This document shows positions 1-8,661 of a stretch of DNA of 40,454 nt, piece by piece (position 1 is the stretch's first letter; every line of letters starts with the position of its first letter). The notes under the pieces were generated by a model, which did no database searches, was not told where the DNA came from, and saw only the letters and a program-made list of their open reading frames with translations. The stretch comes from Phoronis australis (lineage: Eukaryota > Phoronida > Phoronidae). The stretch spans positions 3,305 through 43,758 of the forward strand of contig NMRA01001038.1 in assembly GCA_002633005.1 (NCBI GenBank), read 5' to 3'. A program made the position numbers and the translations under genes.

Positions 1-174
1 ATAGACAGAGGTCGTGTAACTCCGGAATTTAGTTTACAAAACAGCCACAGGCTTCGCATACCGGTAGTCAGCCATTACTATAATGTCAGAAACGAAAACA
101 GAACAGCTGTTCACCATGTTAGTGAGCTATTCAAACTCGTATTCCTGGATTATATAAGGTCTGTGTTTTATTAA
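1..174 (+). other. Open reading frame entering from the window edge, unknown
   Basis: Frame 1 is open from the first base to a TAA at 172-174 (57 codons). The peptide is basic (HRLRIP, FKLVFLDYIR) and has the flavour of a retroelement reverse-transcriptase tail, but no diagnostic motif is visible. It could equally be chance in AT-rich DNA. From 175 to 472 I see nothing else. Confidence 0.15.
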
Positions 175-472
175 AAATGTGATGTGACATGAGTTTGTTG
201 TTTGTTATTATTCTAATTGAGGTTTTAATTATTTCAAATGGGTCTTTGCCAGTGTTGCATGTAGTTGTACTGATCTGTTTACTTTCTGTAGAGGCTTAGC
301 CCTATTAGAGCACAATGACTAATAACTGTGTCCCCTGGAATCTATCTACACATGTTATAAACAGGATGCTACAGTGTTCACATAAACATCCCAGAGCCAA
401 ATAACCATTCCTTAATATGGCAACACTGTGAGGAATTTCTTATGATTTCCCTCAGTTCTTAACATTGCTTTC

Positions 473-1054
473 GTGAGTCACTTCGTTCAGTTGCACAACA
501 ACATAATTTCTGGTGATACCTACATCAAGCAGTCCATTGAAAAAATGGCATCTACAACATTGGAATTTAAGGGCATTTCATCATGGAAAGACTATATTAC
601 TGAGTGGCCAAATGTTATGTATGGTGACATTTACAATTATTTGGTAGAATCAAAAGCAGNCTACAACATTGGAATTTAAGGGCATTTCATCATGGAAAGA
701 CTATATTCCTGAGTGGCCAAATGTTATGTATGGTGACGTTTACAATTATTTGGTAGAATCAAAAGCAGTTGATGGACCGTCGATGAAAAACTTTAAAAGC
801 CTAGAATCATTCAATTACTCCCAGAGTGGATGCGCTGATAAGATTTTACACCGTAATTTGGACAAGGACACCGTGGTTATCAAGTGAAATGTCAGACCAT
901 CTCAGAACATCAATAATGTGTGAAACTCAGTCTGCATAAAAGCATTGAATAGTGGTGAAATATTGTTTGGCACTTGCAAATGTATGGCCGGATTAGGAAA
1001 GACATGCAGTCACATTGGTGCTGACTTGTGAAAAATTGAACACTCTGTTAGAAT
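473..1054 (+). pseudogene. SWIM zinc-finger half of a transposon YqaJ-type protein, degraded
   Basis: Reads as the N-terminal part of the large SWIM + YqaJ nuclease proteins found with some eukaryotic DNA transposons and dispersed in marine invertebrate genomes. Visible motifs are YGDVYNYLVESK, then KSLESFNY, then the SWIM finger around 970-1020 (CKCMAGLGKTCSHIGA, pattern CxCx(n)CxH). SWIM fingers bind zinc and mediate DNA or protein contacts. The frame is broken by TGA after DTVVIK (885-887), a TGA about 30 codons on, and a TGA just after the CSH motif. The YqaJ nuclease half is absent. The homology stops near 1054, where the opposite-strand THAP ORF begins, so this looks like one side of an internal deletion. 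The first 110 codons are confused by an assembly duplication around the N at 660. Family sure; function lost. Confidence 0.7.
552..768. repeat. 108-bp near-identical direct duplication across the N at 660
   Basis: Bases 552-659 are repeated at 661-768 with two visible differences (attac/attcc near 600/710, gacattt/gacgttt near 628/737). A single N separates the copies. This is what two overlapping contig ends or two haplotypes look like when joined without merging, so the repeated peptide is probably not biological. Confidence 0.8.
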
Positions 1055-1530
1055 GGGGTTTCCGAATTGTCCGCAGTATCAGGCAGTGTCTCACGGGTCT
1101 CAGATGCAACATGTTCGACCATGTGGGTGTTTTTAGATACGTGTGCATCATCATCTTCACCAGTAGTAGCTGATTTTGTGAGCTTCAAAACTTTCCTGCG
1201 ACCAGGTTTTACCTTTCTGGCATATCCCATGTTTAGCTGAAGCACTGGATTTCTTTCTGTTGGCTCACCATCCACAAAATGAATGGAACAAACAAAGACA
1301 TTTTTTGGTAATCTGTCTCTGTTAATGGACTTTTGCCACAGTAGTCTCAATTCACTGTTGTGTTTACCTGATGGCATTCTGTGTAACTTGTAAGGTTTTA
1401 AACATGGACAGTCTTTGTGCATTTGACCATGGTGTTCATCACAAATTTCTGTCTCCCAACGTTTCAATTTCACCCAGTTGTTGTGACAGCCTGTTACAGC
1501 ACAGTTACTACCACTGGGCATTTTAAACAA
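1048..1530 (-). CDS. THAP-domain protein, N-terminal half of a DDE transposase
   Basis: A 160-residue ORF (Met at 1530; Met4 at 1521, MPSGSNCAV, is the more family-like start). It holds a full THAP C2CH zinc finger, a sequence-specific DNA-binding domain: Cys10, Cys15, Trp65, Cys81, His84 (VFVCSIHF), followed by a PT..NP.L motif and the basic stretch KVKPGRRKVLK. This THAP subtype, with extra CP.L.PYKLHR spacing, heads transposases whose C-terminal part is a DDE_Tnp_4-type catalytic core. Here the protein ends at residue 160 (NSETPF) with no catalytic domain, and the stop lies where the convergent SWIM relic begins. It therefore looks like a truncated, possibly DNA-binding-only product of an internally deleted element. 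The frame is intact, unlike its partner's. Whether it is expressed cannot be told. Confidence 0.8.
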   Translation of the reverse strand: MFKMPSGSNCAVTGCHNNWVKLKRWETEICDEHHGQMHKDCPCLKPYKLHRMPSGKHNSELRLLWQKSINRDRLPKNVFVCSIHFVDGEPTERNPVLQLNMGYARKVKPGRRKVLKLTKSATTGEDDDAHVSKNTHMVEHVASETRETLPDTADNSETPF

Positions 1531-1879
1531 TTTTTAGTGGAGGTGAAAGTTGAACAGCTCTATTTGTATACTTGTAAACACTTCTGAAAAGATTCAAACA
1601 AAAATTTCAAACCTCCTTGAAATATGGTATATTATCAGTTAGACGGTAATGTTTTATTTTTCTATATATCAGTCCAACAATTTTAACTTTATTATTGACA
1701 TTTATGTAATTGTATACATCTAGTAATTTACAAATATTTCTTCTGTCAAATGTATTGCATGAAAAAAATCAACATTTACCAGGAATATCAATGATTTCAA
1801 ATCTGCTGATCTGCTTCCAAATAAACAACACAAGCAGACACAGCAGCTGGGATGGTTTGCTTTACAGACAGACTACTCA
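1531..1879. other. No gene seen
   Basis: AT-rich sequence between the THAP ORF and a repeat. It should hold the promoter of the minus-strand THAP ORF. I searched by eye for an inverted partner of the 175-470 flank that would mark transposon ends and found none. Confidence 0.5.
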
Positions 1880-1971
1880 CTCCAGTGTTTATCTGACATG
1901 GCATTAATGGCGTGACCTCAATATGGCGCTCCCCAGGCATTCGGCAATTTCCGTAATGGAATCTATCTATT
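1880..1971 (+). repeat. 92-bp repeat, copy 1 (partner at 3587-3678)
   Basis: This block, containing GACATGGCATTAATGGCG and ATGGCGCTCCCCAGG, recurs at 3587-3678 with two visible mismatches. The second copy begins exactly after the N at 3586, so an unmerged contig overlap or haplotype bubble is as likely as a dispersed repeat. Confidence 0.8.
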
Positions 1972-2072
1972 GTTGTTTAGGACACAGTGCCTCATGCAAA
2001 CACGGTTGTTCGCACATTATAAACATGCAGAACCATTTGTAGTTTGGAGTCAACACCTTGTTTGAAAATATA

Positions 2073-2222
2073 ATGGCGAATTCAATTTGTGAATCAAAAG
2101 TTTTTGAGATTCTCGTCACCTGCGAATTTTCTGAATTAAACATTTTCGTTAAATTGTTTTATGGAGGATTACCTCCAGCTGATGTTCAGTATATTATGGT
2201 TTCTCAGACTTCTTTGTGGTAA
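2073..2222 (+). CDS. Small ORF, unknown
   Basis: A 49-codon ORF starting ATGGCG (MANSICESKVFEILVTCE) and ending TAA. It has two cysteines and a GGLPP turn and no motif I recognise. The context upstream of the ATG (AATATAATGG) is poor. It may be a first exon or chance. Confidence 0.15.
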   Translation: MANSICESKVFEILVTCEFSELNIFVKLFYGGLPPADVQYIMVSQTSLW

Positions 2223-2901
2223 TTGTGAATATCGGACTCTTTGAAATGCCGTTTTATACAGCATTCGAAAACATTCTAATGAAAAGGCAGAACGCACGTC
2301 TGATCTGCCGGGTGAAAAAAATCAAAATTGAACACTTGTCAAGATGTCACATGTGCCTTCTTATTACGTGCACACAAATCAGACGGCAGATCTGTCTCGT
2401 ATGGTGAGAAGTATAGATTCCAATCACGTGATTTGTGGTTTGGCTCTGTTTGCCCCTGTGATTGGCATGTGATTGGCCAGAATGTTAACATTTTGCACAT
2501 TGATGCCATGCTAATTATCAGTGAGATTGGCGATGGAAAGCCTTTTTGAGCACTCAATTAAAGCGACTAATTTCCCATTTGATCAGCTGTCGCACCATAT
2601 GTGTTATCGTAAGAATACCACACCTGAACGCTGTATGTGTTCTTTTTCACACCGCGTTATTAATTATTCCTTATAAGATTGACTCAACACCAGTTCGTTT
2701 TCGAAAAAACGTGCAATGTTGAGAAAAGTGTCTTGTCAGTTAATTTGCAATCTCACATGTCTGATACCAGGTTGTGAACTGATTTGTATACAATATCATT
2801 AAAGCATGTTAATACAGCTCTTGGCACCAGACTCCATTCAGATGTCTTCACGTGTCTTCATCCTGAGTGACTGCTTATAATACTCTTTCATCTATTTGCA
2901 G

Positions 2902-2986
2902 GTGTATTATTCCTAACGGCCTGCTTAAGCGATTTCCCGACAACAATCTTCAACTCATGGTGCAGTCCGGGGCAAAAGGTTCAGCG
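2902..2986 (+). pseudogene. Orphan exon of RNA polymerase I largest subunit (RPA1/POLR1A)
   Basis: The exon has a good acceptor (tctatttgcag, 2891-2901) and a donor GCG|GTAGGT after 2986. Read in the phase 'one leftover base', it gives [20 protein letters not shown] followed by QSGAKGSA. The [17 protein letters not shown] stretch is a signature of the Pol I largest subunit, close to the catalytic region before the conserved VN.MQIS segment. In an intact gene it would be part of the nucleolar enzyme that makes pre-rRNA. I found no neighbouring RPA1 exons in 2.1-2.9 or 3.0-5.0 kb, and the next recognisable coding signal (kringle) belongs to another gene. So it is either one exon of a gene with very long introns or, more likely, a captured or duplicated fragment. 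Identity fairly sure; status uncertain. Confidence 0.65.
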
Positions 2987-3099
2987 GTAGGTCACAACCT
3001 TAATCAACCATACCAACTTCATTGTAATGGGAAACAGGTTAGCATGTGGACTTGTTTTGTGAACGAGAGAAAGACGCAGTGTCAACTTGCTGTGTGAAC

Positions 3100-3586
3100 A
3101 TGTTTTATATTCCCACCTGGCCCTAGTGGTTACAGGGGAGTCGGGGAATGTCATCTTTTCAAGAGGATGTTTTACTTCTTTTTTAAAGGTATTTTGAACT
3201 TTCTCAGCTTATTTCTACAAAATGTTATTAAGGTTATTATGGGCTGTAGGAAAACATCCAAATGAGGCTAACTCTAGAATATCGTACCTCAGTAATGGCT
3301 GATCAGATTCATATGAAATTTTCCTATACTGTTTTCCGCAATGTTCTCCAAAAGGGTTTAATTTTAAAACTGGTGTATGAGCCATTGCAACCCTTAGGTG
3401 GTGGATGTGCAGATAATGGTAATTTAAAAAAATATGTTCGTAACCAGTTAAGAGCATAATTGCAATAGTCAAGACAAACATATTCAATCACACTCATATC
3501 AGTCAGCTGGTTCAGAACTGCTATAGGGGATCATTATCTCTTATCTGATTTTGTATACCTTACCCTATTGTGCCTGCATTGACTTN
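3100..3586. other. No gene seen; ends at an N
   Basis: ORFs on both strands between 3215 and 3487 overlap one another and show no family motif or splice context. The single N at 3586 is an assembly join. Confidence 0.5.
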
Positions 3587-3678
3587 CTCCAGTGTTTATC
3601 TGACATGGCATTAATGGCGTGACCTCAATATGGCGCTCCCCAGGCATTCGGCAATTTCCGTACTGGAATCTGTCTATT
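3587..3678 (+). repeat. 92-bp repeat, copy 2
   Basis: Same block as 1880-1971, starting at the base after the N. The copies diverge immediately after TCTATTG. Confidence 0.8.
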
Positions 3679-5068
3679 GAAAAATTTATTCGATCATCAA
3701 AGTGTAACATTAACGGGCTTTCTACTGACGAAAAAGACAATCGATGCAGTCACTGAATGTCATTTACCCATAATGTGTACCAAATTGAAAAGTTTTTACC
3801 ATTAGTATAAAGCCTTTCTTCTGAAAGGAAAAGTTAATGTCACTCAGTGAGAAAGGACAGGTATTTATACCAGATGCTTTTGGTTTTCATTTCACAGAGT
3901 TTCAATAGCCTATAGAAGCGCTTGTAAAAAGGTCCAGTTTCGGCACGTGGCTTTCCTCTAGGTAACCTCATTCAGCCTCAATTAGATCCTTGAAGGTAAA
4001 CACAACAGCATATCCCTTGACTCGCTTTGTGCCCAAAATCTGACCCTGAACTAGACCAGAGTGTCACTACGTCTTCTTTAGCTTCAATCCAGCATGTTTC
4101 TTCCAGGAAAGGAAATAAGCTATTGTCCACACATGACTTATTGCCTACAAAAGAGCATCCTCACCAACGAGGCTGACTTGTGTAGCAGTTACATAGAGTT
4201 CCTCTTCATACACAAATAACACGTTGTCTTGTGGTAACTTCGTACTGCAATTCACATTTCATCAGGGCCACTGACATGTACATTGTGCGGTAGCACTAAT
4301 GGTGTGTGGAAATGCTGTGGGAACAGAAACGAGTAACAAAGCTTGTTCGTTGTATCCGATGAAGAAACAAGACTTTAAAAACAGATCTACACTGGATGGG
4401 AAGATTTTGCTGGTTAGCTGCAGTCAACTGCTTAAAACCAATTTTTGTCCATTCAGGGTCGATGCAGAAGCGATGCATATCTCCTCTGCACGGTACAAGA
4501 CCTCAAACCTAAAAACCAAAGGTCACGTGAAAGCAGACATGATAGATTTTCATTTCAACGTGTAATAAATTTCCGGAGAAGTCATAGGATAAGGAGTAAA
4601 CAAATAGTCTAATGGAGATTTACGTACCCTTTGCCATGGCATTGGGCTTGGATTGTAATCTCACTAACCAATATCGAGTTAAACATTCAGCACTCATTGA
4701 TGTAACTGTCACTGATAAACCTGTTAGAAATTATTCCAAACAATAATACTGCTTTGATGTACTAAAACATCCCGAGGGCTACGTCAAGTATCGTAACATG
4801 CATCACAACAAACAAAGATTAACCCGACTGGCGACTGTCGCGAAGTCGACATCGGTGAGTATCTCAGTTAACAGGTATCAGTTGAATAAACATGGAATGA
4901 TCGTTAAAATAATCACAAACCTTACCTTTGTATAAGATCGTGCTTACTTTCTCTCATAGAAGCACCCTTTTCAGGCAATTTCAGATTCAGTTGGCACGCG
5001 CCTACAAGCCATTTTACCATGTACTTAAAGGGCTCACGAAATCGAGGCTATTAATCTATCACCACTAG
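3679..5068. other. No firm gene; possible donor at 4853
   Basis: Weak coding-like stretches occur (minus strand about 4000-4230; plus 4299-4565) but carry stops and no recognised motif. At 4853 there is a consensus-like donor (ACATCG|GTGAGT) that could end an upstream exon of the kringle/PAN gene, reading NPTGDCREVDIG before it. I do not annotate it as an exon. Confidence 0.35.
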
Positions 5069-5214
5069 TACACGCGCGCCTTCTAGTTAATGTAAATTTT
5101 CCGAATAGCACCATTGAAAACTACTGCAGGAACCCAGACGAAGGAAAGCAGCTTGGTGTTACACAACTGATCCTTCAGTGGGATGGGAGTTTTGTCCAGT
5201 ACCATTCCGTTCCG
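5069..5214 (+). pseudogene. Kringle-domain exon (C-terminal half), frameshifted
   Basis: The exon lies between an acceptor (ccactag, to 5068) and a strong donor (TCCG|GTGAGT, after 5214). One frame gives FPNSTIENYCRNPDEG; the next frame, after the run at 5139-5147, gives AAWCYTTDPSVGWEFCPVPF. Together they match the C-terminal half of a kringle: NYCRNPD, WCYTTDP and WE-C. Kringles are extracellular three-disulphide modules of proteases, growth factors and ROR-like receptors. Joining the halves needs a small frameshift, so this copy is broken, or a real allele has a sequencing indel. A PAN/apple exon lies 800 bp downstream on the same strand, suggesting one secreted or membrane protein with both modules. 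The first kringle half was not found upstream. Confidence 0.65.
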
Positions 5215-5259
5215 GTGAGTGAATAATGCGTAATCGATAATGAAGTTTTGTTTGTCCAG

Positions 5260-5547
5260 AAAACGGCACTGTATTCTCTAACCAGAGGTGAACAGTCCAG
5301 TTTTATAGCAAAGGCGGTCGATAGTTGGATTTTAATTGATAGACTGTCCATCAACGTTGCTCCTGAAGAAAGCGGTAGCTTCAACTTAGAATCTGAACAT
5401 GAAAAAATAGTCAATTTAGATACAACGTTTCGCACTTTTAACAAAACGCAGCATCAATTGTCCACCAACGTGCTTACGATCGTCATAGCTACGACAGGAC
5501 TTTGGATGTGTCCTAACTTTTTGCACTTAAGTTTTAAAGCCCGGTGA
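5260..5547 (+). CDS. Candidate exon after the kringle, unknown fold
   Basis: An acceptor (tttgtccag, about 5251-5259) opens a 96-codon stretch ending TGA at 5545. The peptide is Ser/Thr-rich and beta-prone (SFIAKAVDSWILIDRLSI, NVLTIVIATTGLWM). The splice phase from the kringle donor does not enter this frame cleanly: the phase-matched frame gives ENGTVFSNQR and then a stop. Either the gene is decayed or this ORF is chance. Confidence 0.2.
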   Translation, partial: KTALYSLTRGEQSSFIAKAVDSWILIDRLSINVAPEESGSFNLESEHEKIVNLDTTFRTFNKTQHQLSTNVLTIVIATTGLWMCPNFLHLSFKAR

Positions 5548-5745
5548 CAACCCAGTGGAGTTGATAAGTAAATATTCGCTACTTTCATTAATTGCAATGC
5601 CGAAATTAATTAAAAAGCAAAGCTTTCTCAAACCTATTTGACGTGCTGACGTTGTAAAATGATTTCAAAAACCTATTTCCACCAAGCTTAAGCCTATTCA
5701 CATTGACACAAAGTTTCGGTAAGTCATTTCTTCTGACATTTTCAG

Positions 5746-5924
5746 GATTTACTGAGTGCCAGGATGAGAACGGAAAGAGCCATTCCCAGGTTCAAATCCC
5801 ACCGTGGTCCATGAAAATGATGCCAATTAATAATCTTCAAGAGGGTTCCAGTCACCTAAGCTTATATCTCTTAAAACGCTGTAAGCCTGCAACACCTGAA
5901 GATAGCCGGATGCATGACCAATAG
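5746..5924 (+). pseudogene. Possible start of a second kringle, interrupted
   Basis: After an acceptor (acattttcag, to 5745) the reading frame gives FTECQDENGKSH, which looks like a kringle opening (C..xNGxxY). It then loses similarity at 5788, where a perfect RNA-polymerase-III B-box-like sequence (GGTTCAAATCC, 5789-5799) occurs, as if a tRNA-derived SINE had been inserted. The frame runs on to a TAG at 5922 without further kringle motifs. Low certainty. Confidence 0.25.
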
Positions 5925-6010
5925 AAACGTGGTGCCATTCTAAATTGGTCAGTATTTGTGTAAATAGATCAACAGGTTTTATCAATAAAAACATTTGCGA
6001 TGTTTTATAG

Positions 6011-6297
6011 GCCATCAAGATTCTAAGAAAGATTGTCAGGCACCCTCCGTGACAGCCTCTTACAGCGCAACGGAATATTTGAGCCCTGATCATGTTAGAA
6101 GTTACTCACGTGTGGATGAGCACTTTGTGTCTGTAAACGGCACCAAGAACTTTCAAATGATAGACTTTGAATATGTCCGAAGCATGGTCCATTGTTTGAA
6201 TCATTGTAAAAGAAATCCTTACTGCTCAGCTGTTACGTTCTCAGAATGCCAATATGTGTATCACTTATCTTTTCATAGAGTAGAAGTCGGCAGTTGA
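6011..6297 (+). pseudogene. PAN/apple-domain exon
   Basis: An acceptor (gatgttttatag, to 6010) opens a frame that runs to TGA at 6295-6297. The last 50 residues read FVSVNGTKNFQMIDFEYV, then CLNHCKRNPYCSAVTFSEC. That is the PAN/apple pattern: aromatic beta strand, CL..C..N..C.A..F...C, the central disulphide core that binds proteins or sugars outside the cell. PAN plus kringle is the layout of HGF/plasminogen-type and many invertebrate multidomain proteins, and a broken kringle lies just upstream on the same strand. The frame itself is clean. I call it a pseudogene fragment because the linked kringle exon is frameshifted and no downstream exon was found, but a live gene with assembly errors is possible. 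Confidence 0.55.
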
Positions 6298-6990
6298 GGA
6301 ATCACTCATGACTCCATGTGTTACAAGTGAATCACTTGATCACACTAGCTTCCTTCGCAAGATTCTTGCGCCAGCGGAACTCGGTCAAAGTGTTGTAAAT
6401 AAACTTCAAGAAGTAAGACACTCGCCTCACAGCCTCTAGAGACAAAATTTCCAGTTCATTGTGACGTAGATGTGAACTATGAGCTGATATAATTCGGATT
6501 CGAAGCCCGTAGCTTGTCGTGTGCGCTTGCCGCTCGATTTGAACACATCAATAATCAGATGCTTATTCTTCTTTCTGGGGAATACTGTCGTCAAATTTAA
6601 TAAGCATTCTATAAAATTATATCACGTTCGTGATTCCTTTCAAAGCTTGTTTCAATGGGGTGCAGTTAATTTCTATTTCTTGAGAGATTAGTTGTGTGTT
6701 GACAGTCTGTATCGTTTTTGTGTCGTGTTGTATTGTTTCGTACTGCATCCTGTTCAGGCATTTTAAAATCAATAGAATTCAAAGAAATGCATTTTAAAAA
6801 CATGATGACACCCACGTAATCCACTAAAATAGTAAAAAACAAACCGATGAAAATGGAAATGGAGTCTTTGTGTCATATTATAGATAGAAGTCAATATTGC
6901 TATGTCAGAATATAGACTGACAATGTTTTTAGTTGTATTGTTTTGTTTTGTTGTTTTGTTTGATTGGCATGACCCCTGAGTTAAGTACAA
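6298..6990. other. No gene seen
   Basis: AT-rich, T-rich at 6920-6965. No exon, repeat pair or promoter that I can support. Confidence 0.5.
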
Positions 6991-7110
6991 TGATGATGTA
7001 ATTTGTTTACTACAGAATAGTATGGAACGTTCTAGTAGACTGAGTTCAGTAGTGATGATGTAATTTGTTTACTGCAGTATAGAGTGGAACTTTCTAGAAG
7101 ACTCTAACAT
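6991..7110 (+). repeat. 62-bp tandem pair carrying heat-shock elements
   Basis: TGATGATGTAATTTGTTTAC starts at 6991 and again at 7053. The copies also share the GGAAC-TTCTAG segment and drift apart after that. Each copy contributes one heat-shock element. Confidence 0.75.
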
Positions 7111-7244
7111 GACAGTGATTAATGCAGTCTGGAATACTCTAGAGACTAGCACATGTTTGTAGAATGATTGGGTAGATTCAGGAAAGTTCTAGAATGTGCT
7201 TGAAATGATGAAAAGTTCCAGAACAATGCATCAGGCTATAAATA
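7024..7244 (+). promoter_or_regulatory. Heat-shock-type promoter: four HSEs and a TATA box
   Basis: Heat-shock factor binds alternating GAA/TTC units. Four clusters are visible: GGAACGTTCTAG at 7024, GGAACTTTCTAGAAG at 7086, GGAAAGTTCTAGAATG at 7181 and GAAAAGTTCCAGAAC at 7210. The last lies 12 bp before a TATA box (TATAAATA, 7237-7244), so transcription would start near 7270 on the plus strand. The spacing is that of inducible hsp promoters. No chaperone gene follows. The downstream sequence looks like an LTR R/U5 region instead. Confidence 0.7.
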
Positions 7245-7337
7245 CACAAGCACGGGTTTGTGTTAGTCAGATCAAGTCTGTTCAAGAAAGTTAATCAGGA
7301 GAATTACAGTTGAGTTGCAGAGAATCAGTAGTTACAG

Positions 7338-7520
7338 CGATATTTTTTTTAATATTTATTACGAAATCTTCAGAATACAATGAATATACATAACCCAGAA
7401 AGCGCCAAGAGGCATTAGATCTGGGTAAAAAAAAACACAAAGAAGTCTACATACAATGATTATATACGAATACATAAATAAAAAACTGGTGTTAAGAATA
7501 CCATGATAGTCAATAGAGAG
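7338..7520 (-). mobile_element. Poly(A)-tailed retroposon remnant inside the LTR-like block
   Basis: On the minus strand the segment ends in A-rich sequence (the T-run at 7342-7352) and contains a short hairpin, ACCCAGA (7393-7399) pairing with TCTGGGT (7420-7426). A 3' hairpin plus A-rich tail is typical of LINE-dependent short retroposons. No target duplication was found. Confidence 0.3.
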
Positions 7521-7755
7521 CCAGCTATAGAGACAGCAGGTTATTGAATCGACAAGTGTAACAGTTGCTGAACGTGTCTCAGAAGTTCATCACAAGTCAA
7601 GGCTTCGCAACACTGACTGGAGCATAAACAGGCATTGCGTCGGACGTTTTCTTGGAGTAGGCTTGTGAACGTACGGTCGGGATTAATAAAGGATTAACTC
7701 GAACCAGTCTTCAGTCAGTCGTCGCACCGAAAGCTATTAGCACCGGTCTGTAACA

Positions 7756-8230
7756 ACCTGCGCCCACCCACACACGGGGAAAACGTGACATGCTGAAATG
7801 AGGAGCAACTGCTTGAATACTTATCCCTTTCTCGATTTCCCAGGCTAGTGATTGTTTGGATTGATGCGTTTTGTTCCTGGCTCTTGTTGAACTCAAAATT
7901 AATAATAAAAACATTCCACGGCAGTTTCATACTAACTCAACTCTGTTATGAGAGGATCGTCGACGTAACCTGCGAAGTAAACAAGAGACATTATACTCTT
8001 TCGTGGACCTCAAGATTTATCTTATAAGTTAAACTACTCAGTCGGCGAATATGCCAATGTGTATGATCATGTGATTCAGCATTATACAATGACCTGTTTT
8101 TTAGGAATAGGCAGATGTGTGGTCTTGTCGCTCGCAAGTCACAGTAAATTGAATAAAGTCTTAGCCAAATAAGTATGAGCATACCACCGTCTAGAAATAA
8201 TTGATAGAAATCAGATCAGTTACTACCGGT
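7756..8230. other. No gene seen
   Basis: Short ORFs at 7711-7930 (minus) lie in the LTR tail and have no motif. Nothing supported to 8230. Confidence 0.45.
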
Positions 8231-8340
8231 TATGTGTATATTCTCAGAGACTTTGTATTTTTGCCGAAGTGAGATTTTTTTCAGACATAGTTATGTGGAA
8301 CGAAAGACGACAGGTCCTCTCTACTGTCTCTGGGTTAGAT

Positions 8341-8660
8341 TTAAAAGTCGGCGTGTAATCGGTGAAACGCCTGTCCGACGAGGACCCGACGGACGTCGTA
8401 GGCAATTAACAAAAAACGGGCGAAAGAAACGAGGTGGGAGGCCAAGGCGTGGGGTGAGATGGTGGTGGAGTGGAGGCCATTCCCTCCGATCTGGAGAAAA
8501 ACGAGGTCAGGAGAGGAACGGGGAAGGGAACGGGTGGCCGGTTGGATGGACTTAGGGCCGGGGAGAAGGGTACCGCCCGATATGCCCAGGGACGAAATCT
8601 TATCTATTTCCACTCATGAATAGTTGACGTTCGACGGATTTATTGGAGGTAGAGGGATCC
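8341..8660. other. GC-richer, G-skewed island
   Basis: The plus strand is strongly purine/G rich (repeated GAGG, GGTGG, GGGAA) with several CGs, unlike the surrounding AT-rich DNA. A 108-codon frame through it is Arg/Gly/Trp-rich (RRGPDGRRRQLTKNGRKKRG), which I take as a by-product of base skew rather than a gene. It may be a 5' region or an old captured exon cluster. Confidence 0.35.
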
Positions 8661-8661
8661 C

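Larger units (their letters stand above)
6991..7755 (+). mobile_element. Putative solo LTR with heat-shock promoter
   Basis: The block begins TGATGATGTA and ends GGTCTGTAACA. It holds enhancer and TATA sequences in the U3 position, and an AATAAA poly(A) signal at 7686 followed by about 70 bp to a CA end, which is the order of a long terminal repeat. No gag/pol ORF, second LTR, TGG-type primer-binding site or clear target duplication is present, so it would be a solo LTR or an isolated promoter. A foreign AT-rich insertion (about 7338-7520) splits it. Confidence 0.35.

Noticed and set aside
4449-4500. VDAEAMHISS frame after an acceptor-like ttcag at 4,457, which resembles the RPA1 segment (VN.MQIS) expected next to the exon at 2,902
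   Set aside because: Only four or five scattered residues agree, the spacing has an extra residue pair, and the following sequence does not continue as RPA1.
5785-5800. B-box-like GGTTCAAATCC as evidence for a tRNA gene
   Set aside because: No A box at the right distance and no acceptor or anticodon stem; kept only as a hint of a SINE.
6490-6540. GGCTTCGAATCC on the minus strand as a tRNA B box
   Set aside because: One extra base against the consensus and no matching A box.
8232-8555. 108-residue Arg-rich ORF as a protein gene
   Set aside because: Composition follows the G/purine skew of the island; no domain or splice context.
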